Source: Oscillospiraceae bacterium
Lineage (GTDB): Bacteria; Bacillota_A; Clostridia; Oscillospirales; Oscillospiraceae
Length of the DNA stretch: 64,000 bases
NCBI GenBank assembly: GCA_015067895.1
Contig: SVLP01000004.1
Span: 1-64,000, forward strand
Direction of reading: 5' to 3'
The position numbers and the translations under genes were made by a program. Shown piece by piece: positions 7,307 through 16,617 of this stretch (positions within the stretch are counted from its first letter, which is position 1; each line of letters begins with the position of its first letter). The notes below the pieces were generated by a model. The model was not told where the DNA came from and searched no databases. It worked only from the letters and a program-made list of their open reading frames with translations.

Positions 7307-8767
7307 ATGGAAAACATCTACCGGGATATGGCCGCGCGGACTGGCGGCAGCATCTACATCGGCGTGGTGGGGCCCGTACGGACGGGCAAATCCACCCTCA
7401 TCAAGCGGATCATGGAGGAGCTGGTGATCCCCAACATCCCCGACCCGGCCCGGGCGGCCCGGGCCCGGGATGAGCTGCCCCAGAGCGGCTCCGGCAAGAC
7501 CATCATGACCTCTGAGCCCAAATTCGTGCCGGAGGAGGCGGTGGAGATCCTCCCCGACGGCACCACGAAGCTGCGCATCCGGCTCATCGATTCGGTGGGC
7601 TATATGGTGGAGGGGGCCGTGGGAGCCACGGAGGACGGGGTGCCGAGAATGGTGTCCACACCCTGGCAGCCAGAGCCCATCCCCATGACGGAAGCAGCGG
7701 AGCTGGGGACGAAGAAGGTCATGGACGATCACGCCTCCATCGGCATCGTGGTCACCACCGACGGCACCGTCACGGACATCCCCCGCTCTGACTATGTCCA
7801 GGCGGAAAGGCGGGCCATCGAGGACATCCGGAAGACCGGCAAGCCCTTCGTCACCATCATCAACACCACCGACCCCATGGGCGACGCCGCCGCGTCCCTC
7901 CGGGCCGAGCTGAAGGAAGCCTACGGCATCAACGCCGCCATTGCCGATTGCCAGAGTCTGACCGCCGAGGGCTGCGCCGCCCTGCTGCAGGATCTGCTGT
8001 GCGCCTTCCCCCTGGGCGAGGTGCGGGTGCATCTGCCCAGGTGGGTGGAGGCTCTGGAGGAGGACAGTCCCATCCTGGGTAAGATCTACGACGGTCTGCT
8101 GGAGCGAACCGCAGCCATCCAGACCCTCGGCCAAGCGGCAGAGGAGCTGGGCAAGCTGGCGTCCCTGGAGGAGGTTCGCGGCATCAGCATCGAATCCACC
8201 GACCTGGCCACCGGCACGGTGCACTGCCGCATCCGTCTGCCGGAGCAGCTCTACTACGACACCCTGAGCCGCCGGGCCGGGATCCCCATCCGCTCCGACG
8301 CCGACCTGATCCGGCTGCTGACGGAGCTGACGGGCGTAAAGGCAGAATACGACCGGATCGCCGAGGCCCTGGATGCGGTGAAGACAGGCGGCTACGGCAT
8401 CGTCATGCCTTCTCAGGAGGAGATGGCCCTGGATAAGCCGGAGCTTTTGAAGAAGGGCGGCTCCTTCGGCGTGAAGCTCCGCTCCTCGGCCCCCAGCATC
8501 CACATGCTCCGGGTGGACATTGCCACGGAGCTGAGCCCCATGGTGGGCAGCGAGGAGCAGGCAAGGGATCTTCAGGAGCGGCTCAGCGGCACACCGGAGG
8601 AGGTCTTCGGCAGCAACCTCTTCGGCAAGTCCGTCTACGACATGGTGCGCGAGGGCCTGACAGGCAAGCTGATGCAGACCGGCCCCGAGGTGCGGGAGAA
8701 GTTCCGCCAGAGCCTGAGCCGCATCCACAACGAGGGGGCCCAGGGGCTCATCTGCATCATATTGTAA
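7307..8767 (+). CDS. spoIVA: Stage IV sporulation protein A (coat morphogenetic ATPase)
   Basis: 486 residues, close to the roughly 490 of characterised SpoIVA. This ATPase polymerises around the forespore and forms the basement layer of the spore coat. It begins MENIYRDMAARTGGSIYIGVVGPVRTGKST, with the diagnostic P-loop GPVRTGKST at about residue 22, then IRLIDSVGYMVEGA and TTDGTVTDIPRSDYV. SD CAGGAGG precedes ATG 7307; the longer open frame upstream is repeat DNA. Direct evidence that the organism forms endospores. No sporulation-sigma promoter was picked out with confidence. Confidence 0.97.
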   Translation: MENIYRDMAARTGGSIYIGVVGPVRTGKSTLIKRIMEELVIPNIPDPARAARARDELPQSGSGKTIMTSEPKFVPEEAVEILPDGTTKLRIRLIDSVGYMVEGAVGATEDGVPRMVSTPWQPEPIPMTEAAELGTKKVMDDHASIGIVVTTDGTVTDIPRSDYVQAERRAIEDIRKTGKPFVTIINTTDPMGDAAASLRAELKEAYGINAAIADCQSLTAEGCAALLQDLLCAFPLGEVRVHLPRWVEALEEDSPILGKIYDGLLERTAAIQTLGQAAEELGKLASLEEVRGISIESTDLATGTVHCRIRLPEQLYYDTLSRRAGIPIRSDADLIRLLTELTGVKAEYDRIAEALDAVKTGGYGIVMPSQEEMALDKPELLKKGGSFGVKLRSSAPSIHMLRVDIATELSPMVGSEEQARDLQERLSGTPEEVFGSNLFGKSVYDMVREGLTGKLMQTGPEVREKFRQSLSRIHNEGAQGLICIIL

Positions 8768-8770
8768 ACC

Positions 8771-8799
8771 TTGACATCCGTCGCTTTTGGTCGTACAAT
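8771..8799 (+). promoter_or_regulatory. Promoter (TTGACA-17-TACAAT)
   Basis: Consensus TTGACA at 8771-8776 and TACAAT at 8794-8799, 17 bp apart, directly after spoIVA. It gives the PH-domain gene independent vegetative expression. Confidence 0.8.
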
Positions 8800-8832
8800 A
8801 GAAATAAGATAACGATCAAGGAGTGATATAAT

Positions 8833-9228
8833 ATGCCCAATTCCACCGACACCATGCTCTGGAGGGACAAGAAACGCTACCTGGGTATGCCCATCAGCTT
8901 TACCACCTATTCCGTCTCCGACGACCGCCTGTTCCGGGAGACCGGCTTCCTGAACCGCAAGTATGAGGAGATCCTGCTCTACCGCGTCCGCGACATCTCC
9001 CTGAGCCGCAGCTTCGGCCAGATGATCTTCGGCGTCGGCACCATCACCGTCATCTCCTCCGACAAGTCCAGCGGCAAGCTGGAGATCCAGAATGTCAAGT
9101 CTTCCAAGGAGGTCAAGGAGCTGATCCACCAGCTGGTGGAGGAGGCCAAGGCCCGCCGCCGCTTCCGCTTCGGTGAGTTCGACTCCGTTTCCGATGATCT
9201 GGACGACAACTTCGACAATGACCTTTGA
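8833..9228 (+). CDS. Bacterial PH-domain (bPH2/DUF304-like) protein
   Basis: 131 residues with no membrane segment. The core (residues 8-105) has the bPH2 pattern: LGMPISFTTYSVSDDRLFRETGFLNRKYEEILLYRVRDISL, then GVGTITVISSD. Members of this family are often membrane-associated, but a helix pair is absent here. The tail is charged and acidic. SD AAGGAGTG precedes the ATG. Monocistronic, with its own promoter and terminator. Function unknown. Confidence 0.8.
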   Translation: MPNSTDTMLWRDKKRYLGMPISFTTYSVSDDRLFRETGFLNRKYEEILLYRVRDISLSRSFGQMIFGVGTITVISSDKSSGKLEIQNVKSSKEVKELIHQLVEEAKARRRFRFGEFDSVSDDLDDNFDNDL

Positions 9229-9241
9229 TTTATGTCGGATC

Positions 9242-9272
9242 GGGCGCACGATGCAGGTCGTGCGCCCTTTTT
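9242..9272 (+). terminator. Terminator of the PH-domain gene
   Basis: 10-bp stem GGGCGCACGA / TCGTGCGCCC, loop TGCAGG, then TTTTT. Confidence 0.9.
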
Positions 9273-9354
9273 CGGAATCCCGGCACACCCAATTCGATTG
9301 TGCAAAGCGCCTGTTTCTATCGACGACTTTTAAGCAAAATCATGAATTTCCCCA

Positions 9355-9384
9355 TTGACAACAGAGGGGATTTCGTGATATCAT
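9355..9384 (+). promoter_or_regulatory. Promoter of the pyrimidine operon (TTGACA-18-TATCAT)
   Basis: TTGACA at 9355-9360 and TATCAT at 9379-9384. The leader to pyrC is only about 30 nt and contains AAAGGAGG. No attenuator hairpin or PyrR-binding loop fits in it, so if the operon is pyrimidine-regulated it is not by a classical PyrR leader at this site. Confidence 0.7.
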
Positions 9385-9422
9385 TCCATGGATAAAAATT
9401 TAGATCAAAGGAGGAATTTCCT

Positions 9423-10640
9423 GTGCTGATGAAGCTCAATGGTGTCAATTGCTGGCGCGGCGGCAAATTTGTCGTCCAGGACGTTTCCGCCCCTATTTCT
9501 TCCTGCGATGGGTGTGTTCCCGTTTCCTCTGCGGGTAACTGTTTCCTTTTCCCCGGTTTCGTAGATGTTCATGTGCATCTTCGCGAGCCGGGTTTTTTGT
9601 ATAAGGAGACCATCGCCACCGGTACCGCGGCCTGTGCCCGCGGCGGCTATAGCGACGTGTGCGCCATGCCGAACCTGAATCCCGTTCCCGATTCCCCCGA
9701 GCATCTGGCTCCTCAGCTGGAAGCCATTAAAAAGGATGCCTGCATCCGTGTCTACCCCTACGGTGCCATCACCGTGGAGGAAAAGGGCGAAGTCCTCGCC
9801 GATCTCGACGGCATGGCCCCCGACGTCATCGCCTTCTCCGACGACGGCAGAGGCGTCCAGGACGAGGAAATGATGCGCAGAGCCATGCTCAAATGCAAGG
9901 AATTGGGCAAGATCCTGGTAGCCCACTGTGAGGACAACAGCCTGCTTCGCGGCGGCTATATCCATGACGGCGAATACGCTGCGGCCCACGGCCATCGGGG
10001 CATCTGCTCCGAGAGTGAATGGGGCCCCATCGCCCGGGATCTGAAGCTTGCCAAGGAGACCGGCTGCAAGTACCATGTGTGCCACATCTCCACCAAGGAG
10101 AGCGTCGACCTGATCCGCAAGGCCAAGGCCGAGGGCGTGGACGTCACCTGTGAGACCGGCCCCCATTACATCCTGCTCTCTGACAAAGATCTGCAGGAGG
10201 ACGGCCGCTTCAAGATGAATCCCCCCCTGCGCTCCGAGGACGACCGCAAGGCCATCCTGGAGGGCATCCTGGACGGCACCATCGATATGATCGCCACCGA
10301 CCACGCCCCCCACTCCGCTGAGGAGAAGGGCAAAGGTCTGGAGAAGAGCGCCATGGGCGTCGTGGGCATCGAGACCGCCTTCCCCCTGCTCTACACCTAT
10401 CTGGTGAAGCCCGGCCTGATCTCTCTGGAGCGGCTGGTGGAGCTGATGGCGGTGAATCCTCGCAGGCGTTTCAACATCCCCGAGACCGAGGATTTCTCCG
10501 TCTGGGATCTGAGCAAGGAATACACCATCGACCCGGCAGACTTCCTGTCCAAGGGCCGTGCCACCCCCTTCGCCGGATGGAAGGTATCCGGTGAGAATCT
10601 GATGACCATCGTAGGAGGCAAAATCGTATGGCAGAAATGA
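9423..10640 (+). CDS. pyrC: Dihydroorotase
   Basis: Cyclises carbamoyl-aspartate to dihydroorotate (pyrimidine step 3). 405 residues, class I type. Metal motifs: DVHVHLREPG near residue 50, the MPNLNPVPDS segment, FSDDG near 139, HCED, HICHIS-like CHIST near 222, and ATDHAPHS near 292. The GTG at 9423 is chosen because AAAGGAGG lies seven bases before it; ATG 9429 would be too far from that site. First gene of the pyr operon, overlapping carA by 13 bp. Confidence 0.95.
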   Translation: MLMKLNGVNCWRGGKFVVQDVSAPISSCDGCVPVSSAGNCFLFPGFVDVHVHLREPGFLYKETIATGTAACARGGYSDVCAMPNLNPVPDSPEHLAPQLEAIKKDACIRVYPYGAITVEEKGEVLADLDGMAPDVIAFSDDGRGVQDEEMMRRAMLKCKELGKILVAHCEDNSLLRGGYIHDGEYAAAHGHRGICSESEWGPIARDLKLAKETGCKYHVCHISTKESVDLIRKAKAEGVDVTCETGPHYILLSDKDLQEDGRFKMNPPLRSEDDRKAILEGILDGTIDMIATDHAPHSAEEKGKGLEKSAMGVVGIETAFPLLYTYLVKPGLISLERLVELMAVNPRRRFNIPETEDFSVWDLSKEYTIDPADFLSKGRATPFAGWKVSGENLMTIVGGKIVWQK

Positions 10641-11707
10641 AAAACAAGAAACTCGTCCTGGAAAACGGCACCGTGTTCGAGGGCTTCGGCTTCGGCGCTG
10701 ACCGGGATACCGTCGCGGAGCTGGTGTTCAACACCTCCATGGTCGGCTACCAGGAGATCGTCTCCGAGAACAGCTACTTCGAGCAGCTGGTGGTGCTGAC
10801 CTACCCCATCATCGGCAGCTACGGCGTCAACGATGAGGACGACGAGTGCAAGAACCCCAACATCGGCGGCCTGATCGTCCGGGACTACAACGATATGCCC
10901 TCCAACTTCCGCTACACCAAGACCCTGAGCGAAGCCATGGAGGAGGACGGCATCCCCGGCATTTACGGTCTGGACACCCGCGCCCTGACCCGTCTCATCC
11001 GGGACAACGGCACCATGAAGGCCATGATTACCTCCATTGACACCCCCGTGGAGGACGCTCTGGCTGCCATCCGCGCCTGGGCTCCCTCCAAGGATGCCGT
11101 GGCCAAGGTCAGCTGCAAGAAGCGTTGGTACTCCCGTACCCCCAATCACAAGTACAGCGTTGTCGCTGTGGACTGCGGCATCAAGCTCAGCTCCATCAAG
11201 AATCTGAATAAGCTGGGCTGCAACGTCACCGTCGTCCCCTACAACACCACCGCCGAGGAGGTGCTGAGCCTGCAGCACGACGGCCTGTTCATTTACGACG
11301 GCCCCGGCGATCCCAACGATGTGCCCTCCGTCGTCAAGCTGATCCAGGAGCTCCAGGGTCAGATGCCCATCCTGGGCGTGGAGCTGGGTCACCAGCTGGT
11401 GTGCCTGGCAAACGGCGCCAAGGTCGTGAAGATGGACTGCGGCCACCACGGCTGCAACCACCCCATCCGCAATCTGGATACCGGCCGTCTGGAGTTCGCC
11501 CCCCAGAGCCACAACTATATGCTGAGCGCCGATTCCATCGAGGGCACCGGTCTGCGGATCACCCATGTCAACGTCCTCGACGGCACCCCCGAGGCCGCCG
11601 AGAGCACCATCTACCCCACCCTCTCCGCCCAGTTCGACCTGAGCGGCGACCACCCCCTGTATGAGAAATTCCTGAAGCTGATGGAGGAGGGCAAGCGCAA
11701 TGCCTAA
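10628..11707 (+). CDS. carA: Carbamoyl-phosphate synthase small subunit, glutaminase site lost
   Basis: 359 residues, full length and in frame. The N-terminal CPSase domain is normal ([36 protein letters not shown]). The C-terminal class I glutaminase fold is recognisable ([19 protein letters not shown]), but its catalytic residues are not there. The nucleophile motif G-[VI]-C-L-G-H-Q reads GVELGHQ, with Glu252 (codon GAG at 11381) in place of Cys. The usual SQNHGY is SHNYMLS, and the HPEA motif supplying the catalytic His and Glu is replaced by [10 protein letters not shown]. In the family, Cys hydrolyses glutamine and passes ammonia to CarB. Inference: this subunit is structural or allosteric and the complex uses free ammonia. 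Overlaps pyrC and carB. Confidence 0.93.
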   Translation: MAEMKNKKLVLENGTVFEGFGFGADRDTVAELVFNTSMVGYQEIVSENSYFEQLVVLTYPIIGSYGVNDEDDECKNPNIGGLIVRDYNDMPSNFRYTKTLSEAMEEDGIPGIYGLDTRALTRLIRDNGTMKAMITSIDTPVEDALAAIRAWAPSKDAVAKVSCKKRWYSRTPNHKYSVVAVDCGIKLSSIKNLNKLGCNVTVVPYNTTAEEVLSLQHDGLFIYDGPGDPNDVPSVVKLIQELQGQMPILGVELGHQLVCLANGAKVVKMDCGHHGCNHPIRNLDTGRLEFAPQSHNYMLSADSIEGTGLRITHVNVLDGTPEAAESTIYPTLSAQFDLSGDHPLYEKFLKLMEEGKRNA

Positions 11708-14700
11708 GAGAACGGATATCAAGAAAGTCATGGTCATCGGCTCCGGCCCCATCGTCATCGGTCAGGCCGCTGAGTTCGACTACGCAGGCACCCAGGCCTG
11801 CCTGGCACTGAAGGAGGAGGGCTACGAGGTCGTCCTGCTCAACTCCAACCCCGCCACCATCATGTGCGACACCAACATCGCCGACAAGGTGTATATGGAG
11901 CCCCTGAATCTGGAGTACGTCTCCCGCATCATCCGCAAGGAGCGTCCCGATGCCATCGTCCCCGGCCTCGGCGGCCAGACCGGCCTGAACCTGGCCGTGC
12001 AGTTGGCCCGGAAGGGCGTTCTGAAGGAGTGCCAGGTGGAGATCCTGGGCACCTCCTTCGAGTCCATCGAGCGGGCCGAGGATCGTGAGCTCTTCAAGGA
12101 GCTGTGCGAGAAGCTGGGCGAGCCCGTCTGCCCCTCCCAGATCGCCACCACCCTGGAGGAGGGCATCAAGGCCGCCAATGAGATCGGCTACCCTGTCGTC
12201 CTGCGTCCCGCCTTCACCCTGGGCGGCACCGGCGGCGGCTTTGCCGACAACGAGGAAGAGCTGATCCCCCTGCTGGCCAACGGCCTGAAGCTCTCCCCTG
12301 TCCACCAGGTTCTGGTGGAGAAGTCCATCAAGGGCTACAAGGAGATCGAGTTCGAGGTCATGCGCGACTCCAACGACACCGCCATCGCCATCTGCTCCAT
12401 GGAGAATATCGATCCCGTGGGCATCCACACCGGCGACAGCATGGTCGTCGCCCCCAGCCAGACCCTCTCCAGCAAGGAATACAACATGCTGAAGAACTCT
12501 GCCCTGAAGATCATCCGGGAGCTGAAGATCGCAGGCGGCTGCAATGTCCAGTTCGCCCTGAATCCCTACTCCTTTGAATACTACCTGATCGAGATCAACC
12601 CCCGTGTCTCCCGCTCCTCCGCCCTGGCCTCCAAGGCCTCCGGCTACCCCATCGCCCGGGTCACCGCCAAGGTCGCCCTGGGTATGACCCTGGACGAGAT
12701 CATGATCGCCTCCACCCCCGCCTCCTTCGAGCCCAGCATCGACTATATCGTCACCAAGCTGGCCCGCTTCCCCTTCGACAAGTTCACCTCCGCCGACAAC
12801 CGCCTGTCCACCCAGATGAAGGCCACCGGCGAGGTCATGAGCATCGGCCGCACCATGGAGGAGTCCCTGCTGAAGGGTGTGCGCGGTCTGGAGATCGGCG
12901 TCAACCACATCTACAACAAGAAGTTCGACGAGACTTCCACCGCCGAGCTGATGAGCTATATCAAGATCGCCAAGGACGACCGGCTCTTCGCCATCGCCGA
13001 GCTGATGCGCCGGGGCTGCGACCTGGGCAACATCTACGGGGCCACCAAGATCGACATGTTCTTCCTGGAGAAGATCCAGAACGTGGTCAACTTCGAGAAG
13101 GTGGTCAAGGCCAACATTGGCAATGTGGAAGTCCTGAAGGAAGCCAAGCGCATGGGCTTCAGTGACGCCTGGATCGGTGCCCAGTGGGGTATGAGCGATA
13201 TCGAGATGTACCGGCTCCGTGAGAAGGAGGACATCTTCCCCGTCTACAAGATCATCGACTCCTGCGCCGGTGAGTTCGACAGCTATGTCCCCTACTTCTA
13301 CTCCACCTACGAGGACGAGAACGAGTCCATCGTCACCGACAAGAAGAAGATCATCGTCCTGGGCTCCGGCCCCATCCGCATCGGCCAGGGCGTCGAGTTC
13401 GACTACTCCACTGTCCACGCCATCTGGGCCATCCGGGAGGCCGGTTACGAGGCCATCATCATCAACAACAACCCCGAGACCGTCTCCACCGACTACACCT
13501 GCTCCGATAAGCTGTACTTCGAGCCTCTGACCATCGAGGATGTCATGAACGTCATCCATCTGGAGAAGCCCGACGGCATCATCGTGACCCTGGGCGGTCA
13601 GACCGCCATCAACCTGGCTGCCCGTCTGGACAAGCTGGGCGTCCCCGTCATTGGCACTTCCGTTGCCGCCATCGACCGGGCCGAGAACCGGGACTCCTTC
13701 GAGAAGACCCTGGAAGAGCTGCACATCCCCCAGCCCAACGGTCAGGCCGTCACCGATGTGGAGGCCGGTATCGCCGTCGCCAACCGGATCGGCTACCCTG
13801 TGCTGGTTCGTCCCTCCTTCGTCCTGGGCGGCCGCGCCATGCAGATCGTCCGTGATGACGAGCAGCTGCGCCACTACTTCCAGTACGCCATCGTCGCCTC
13901 CGAGGAGCACCCCGTCCTGGTCGACAAGTATATCATGGGCAAGGAGCTGGAGGTCGATGCGGTCTGCGATGGCAAGGAAGTCCTGATCCCCGGCATCATG
14001 GAGCACGTTGAGCGCACCGGCGTCCACTCCGGCGACTCCATCTCCGTCTACCCCTCCTTCTCCATCAGCGAGAAGGTCAAGAACGTGCTGATCGACTACA
14101 CCACCAAGCTGGGCATCGGCCTGGGCATGGAGGGTCTGTTCAACATCCAGTTCATCGTCGACCCCAACGAGGATGTGTATATCATCGAGGTCAACCCCCG
14201 TTCCTCCCGTACCGTTCCCTTCCTGAGCAAGGCCACCGGCATCCCCCTGGCCAACATCGCCACCAAGGTGGCTCTGGGCCACTCCCTGGCTGAGCAGGGC
14301 TACAAGGGCGGTCTCCAGCCCTCCCGCCAGCGCTGGTATGTCAAGGTTCCCGTCTTCTCCTTCTCCAAGCTCCACGGCGCGGACATCGCCCTGAGCCCCG
14401 AGATGAAGTCCACCGGCGAGGCCATCGGCTATGACAACAGCCTGAACCGTGCCTTCTACAAGGCCCTCCAGGCCGGTGGTACCCGCGTCGCCAACTACGG
14501 CACCCTCTTCGTCACCATCGCCGACAAGGACAAGGAGGACGCCCTGCCCCTGATCCGCCGGTTCTACGACCTGGGCTTCAACATCGAGGCCACCCCCGGC
14601 ACCGCCTCCTTCCTGAAGGAGAACGGCATCCGCAGCCGTTCCAAGAAGAAGATCTCCACCGGCTCCGAGGAGATCATCGACACCCTCCGCTCCGGTCACG

Positions 14701-14876
14701 TGACCTACGTGCTAAACACCCTGGGCGACGAGGATGCCAACGGCGATGACGGCTTCCGCATCCGCCGGGTCGCCACCGAGAACGGCATCTCCGTCTTCAC
14801 CTCTCTCGATACCGTCAAGGTTCTGCTGGATGTCCTGGAGGAGATCACCTTCCAGGTTTCCACCATTGACGCCTAA
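11700..14876 (+). CDS. carB: Carbamoyl-phosphate synthase large subunit
   Basis: 1058 residues, complete. It makes carbamoyl phosphate from bicarbonate, ammonia and two ATP. Two homologous ATP-grasp halves are visible: [20 protein letters not shown] at the start, and [18 protein letters not shown] near residue 555. Each has its EINPR/EVNPR motif ([32 protein letters not shown]). The C-terminal MGS-like regulatory domain ([20 protein letters not shown]...) is present. Both synthetase halves look intact, unlike the CarA glutaminase. Overlaps carA by 8 bp. Confidence 0.97.
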   Translation: MPKRTDIKKVMVIGSGPIVIGQAAEFDYAGTQACLALKEEGYEVVLLNSNPATIMCDTNIADKVYMEPLNLEYVSRIIRKERPDAIVPGLGGQTGLNLAVQLARKGVLKECQVEILGTSFESIERAEDRELFKELCEKLGEPVCPSQIATTLEEGIKAANEIGYPVVLRPAFTLGGTGGGFADNEEELIPLLANGLKLSPVHQVLVEKSIKGYKEIEFEVMRDSNDTAIAICSMENIDPVGIHTGDSMVVAPSQTLSSKEYNMLKNSALKIIRELKIAGGCNVQFALNPYSFEYYLIEINPRVSRSSALASKASGYPIARVTAKVALGMTLDEIMIASTPASFEPSIDYIVTKLARFPFDKFTSADNRLSTQMKATGEVMSIGRTMEESLLKGVRGLEIGVNHIYNKKFDETSTAELMSYIKIAKDDRLFAIAELMRRGCDLGNIYGATKIDMFFLEKIQNVVNFEKVVKANIGNVEVLKEAKRMGFSDAWIGAQWGMSDIEMYRLREKEDIFPVYKIIDSCAGEFDSYVPYFYSTYEDENESIVTDKKKIIVLGSGPIRIGQGVEFDYSTVHAIWAIREAGYEAIIINNNPETVSTDYTCSDKLYFEPLTIEDVMNVIHLEKPDGIIVTLGGQTAINLAARLDKLGVPVIGTSVAAIDRAENRDSFEKTLEELHIPQPNGQAVTDVEAGIAVANRIGYPVLVRPSFVLGGRAMQIVRDDEQLRHYFQYAIVASEEHPVLVDKYIMGKELEVDAVCDGKEVLIPGIMEHVERTGVHSGDSISVYPSFSISEKVKNVLIDYTTKLGIGLGMEGLFNIQFIVDPNEDVYIIEVNPRSSRTVPFLSKATGIPLANIATKVALGHSLAEQGYKGGLQPSRQRWYVKVPVFSFSKLHGADIALSPEMKSTGEAIGYDNSLNRAFYKALQAGGTRVANYGTLFVTIADKDKEDALPLIRRFYDLGFNIEATPGTASFLKENGIRSRSKKKISTGSEEIIDTLRSGHVTYVLNTLGDEDANGDDGFRIRRVATENGISVFTSLDTVKVLLDVLEEITFQVSTIDA

Positions 14877-14885
14877 AAAATGAAT

Positions 14886-14938
14886 TGTAGGGGCGGGCCT
14901 GTGTGCCCGCCCGGGCGCACACACAGGTGCGCCCCTAC
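14886..14938. repeat. Palindromic repeat R2, copy 1
   Basis: 53-bp palindrome with ends TGTAGGGGCG / CGCCCCTAC and an inner GCCCGCCCGGGCGCAC core, between carB and pyrK. Copies at 31537-31590 and 36362-36414. Confidence 0.85.
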
Positions 14939-14980
14939 GATGTAATTCGTCACATTCCCCCAAAAAACAAGGAGGAACCC

Positions 14981-15712
14981 ATGAAACAAAGCATTTTCAC
15001 CATCGTCAGCAACACCGCGCTGACGGATCTGGTTTACAAGATGGTTCTGGAGGGCGACACCTCCGCCATCACCAACTGCGGTCAGTTCGTGGATCTGCGG
15101 CTGCCGGAGAAGTATCTGCGTCGCCCCATCTCCGTCTGCGACTACAACGAAACCACCCTGACCCTGATCTACAAGGTGGTCGGCTCCGGCACCGAGATCA
15201 TGGCAGGTCTTCCCGTCGGCACCAAGCTGGATATCCTGACCGGCCTGGGCAACGGCTACGACACCTCCCTGTCCGGCGACCGTCCGGTGCTGGTGGGCGG
15301 CGGCGTGGGTGTGCCCCCCATGTTTAACCTCTGCAAGAAGCTGATCGCCGAGGGCAAGCATCCCCAGGTGGTTCTGGGCTTCAACACCGCCGGGGAGATC
15401 TTCCTGGCCGACGAGTTCAAGTCTCTGGGTGCTGAAGTCTATGTGGCTACTGCCGACGGCAGCGTCGGCACCAAGGGCTTCGTCACCGACGTCATCAAGG
15501 ATCTGAGCTATACTTATTTCTACTCCTGCGGCCCCATGCCCATGTTCCGGGCCATGGAGAAGGTCATGACCACCTCCGGCCAGTACTCCTTCGAGGAGCG
15601 GATGGGCTGCGGCTTCGGCGCCTGCATGGGCTGCACCATCCAGACTGCGGGTGGCTACAAGCGGGTCTGCAAGGACGGCCCCGTATTCTTCCGCGAGGAG
15701 GTGTTCGCATGA
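14981..15712 (+). CDS. pyrK: Dihydroorotate dehydrogenase B electron-transfer subunit
   Basis: 243 residues. This FAD/[2Fe-2S] subunit passes electrons from PyrD to NAD+. The FAD-binding stretch LRRPISVCDYN and the NAD-site glycine run GGGVGVPPMF are visible. The C-terminal iron-sulfur motif is CGFGACMGC followed by a fourth Cys in YKRVCKDGPVF. Start ATG 14981 has GGAGGA seven bases before it; the longer open frame is repeat R2. Overlaps pyrD by 4 bp. Its presence marks the NAD-dependent type 1B enzyme. Confidence 0.95.
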   Translation: MKQSIFTIVSNTALTDLVYKMVLEGDTSAITNCGQFVDLRLPEKYLRRPISVCDYNETTLTLIYKVVGSGTEIMAGLPVGTKLDILTGLGNGYDTSLSGDRPVLVGGGVGVPPMFNLCKKLIAEGKHPQVVLGFNTAGEIFLADEFKSLGAEVYVATADGSVGTKGFVTDVIKDLSYTYFYSCGPMPMFRAMEKVMTTSGQYSFEERMGCGFGACMGCTIQTAGGYKRVCKDGPVFFREEVFA

Positions 15713-16617
15713 ATACCAAAGTGAATCTGTGCGGCATTGAGTTAAGCAATCCCGTGATCCCCGCCTCCGGCACCTTCGGCTTCGGCAAGGAGTTCGCGGA
15801 GCTCTACGACATCAATATGCTCGGTACCTTCTCCTTCAAGGGCACCACCCTGGATCCCCGGTTCGGCAACCCCACTCCCCGTATCGCCGAATTCACCGGC
15901 GGCATGCTGAACGCCGTGGGCCTGCAGAATCCCGGCGTTGACCATGTCATCGCCCACGAGCTGCCCGAGATGAAGGAATTCTTCCATAAGCCGGTCATGG
16001 CCAACGTCTCCGGCTTCTCCATCGAGCAGTATGTCAAGACCTGCGAGAAGCTTGATAAGGAGGAGCAGGTGGGCTGGCTGGAGGTCAACATCTCCTGCCC
16101 CAACGTCCACGGCGGCGGCATGAGCTTCGGCACCGACCCCGGCTGTGCCAAGGAAGTGACCCAGGCAGTCAAGGCCGTGACCACCAAGCCCGTCATCGTC
16201 AAGCTCAGCCCCAATGTCACCGACATCGTCGCCATCGCCAAGGCCGTTGAAGAGGGCGGTGCCGACGGCGTGAGCCTCATCAACACCGTTCTCGGCATGC
16301 GCATCGACCTCGGCAAGCGCAAGCCCATCATCGCCAACAAGACCGGCGGCATGTCCGGCCCCGCCCTGCTGCCCCTGGCTGTGCGCATGGTGTATCAGGT
16401 CTATGAAAATGTGTCCATCCCCATCGTGGGCATGGGCGGCGTCAGCTCTGCCGAGGATGTGATCGAGCTGATGCTGGCAGGCGCCACCGCCGTCGAGGTG
16501 GGTGCTGCCAATCTGGTGGATCCCTTCGCCTGCAAGCGCATCGTCGAGGAGCTGCCCACCGTCATGAAGAAGTACCGTATTGAAAATTTGACTGATATTA
16601 TTGGAGGTGCCCACTGA
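15709..16617 (+). CDS. pyrD: Dihydroorotate dehydrogenase B catalytic subunit
   Basis: 302 residues, FMN enzyme oxidising dihydroorotate to orotate (step 4). The class 1 signature includes NPVIPASGTFGFG, NAVGLQNPG and the catalytic-loop NISCPNVHGGGMSFGTDP with the base Cys of class 1 enzymes. GMGGVSSAEDV near the C-terminus binds the FMN phosphate. Coupled to pyrK (ATGA overlap) and to pyrF (1-bp TGATG overlap). Confidence 0.97.
   Translation: MNTKVNLCGIELSNPVIPASGTFGFGKEFAELYDINMLGTFSFKGTTLDPRFGNPTPRIAEFTGGMLNAVGLQNPGVDHVIAHELPEMKEFFHKPVMANVSGFSIEQYVKTCEKLDKEEQVGWLEVNISCPNVHGGGMSFGTDPGCAKEVTQAVKAVTTKPVIVKLSPNVTDIVAIAKAVEEGGADGVSLINTVLGMRIDLGKRKPIIANKTGGMSGPALLPLAVRMVYQVYENVSIPIVGMGGVSSAEDVIELMLAGATAVEVGAANLVDPFACKRIVEELPTVMKKYRIENLTDIIGGAH

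Noticed and set aside
9385..9422. PyrR-type attenuator in the pyr leader
   Set aside because: About 30-40 nt is too short for an anti-terminator/terminator pair, and no hairpin with a T run is present.
10628..11707. carA as a frameshifted or degraded pseudogene
   Set aside because: The frame is open throughout, the ends match the family, flanking glutaminase motifs (GPGDP, LGHQ, HHGCNHP) are kept, and overlaps with pyrC and carB are precise. Only the catalytic residues differ, which points to functional change and not decay.
11568..14699. 1043-codon open frame on the minus strand opposite carB
   Set aside because: Antisense shadow created by GC-rich codon usage of carB; composition is a monotonous Gly/Val/Asp/Leu/His mix with no domain motif and no ribosome site. 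The same applies to the 669-codon frame at 390-2399.
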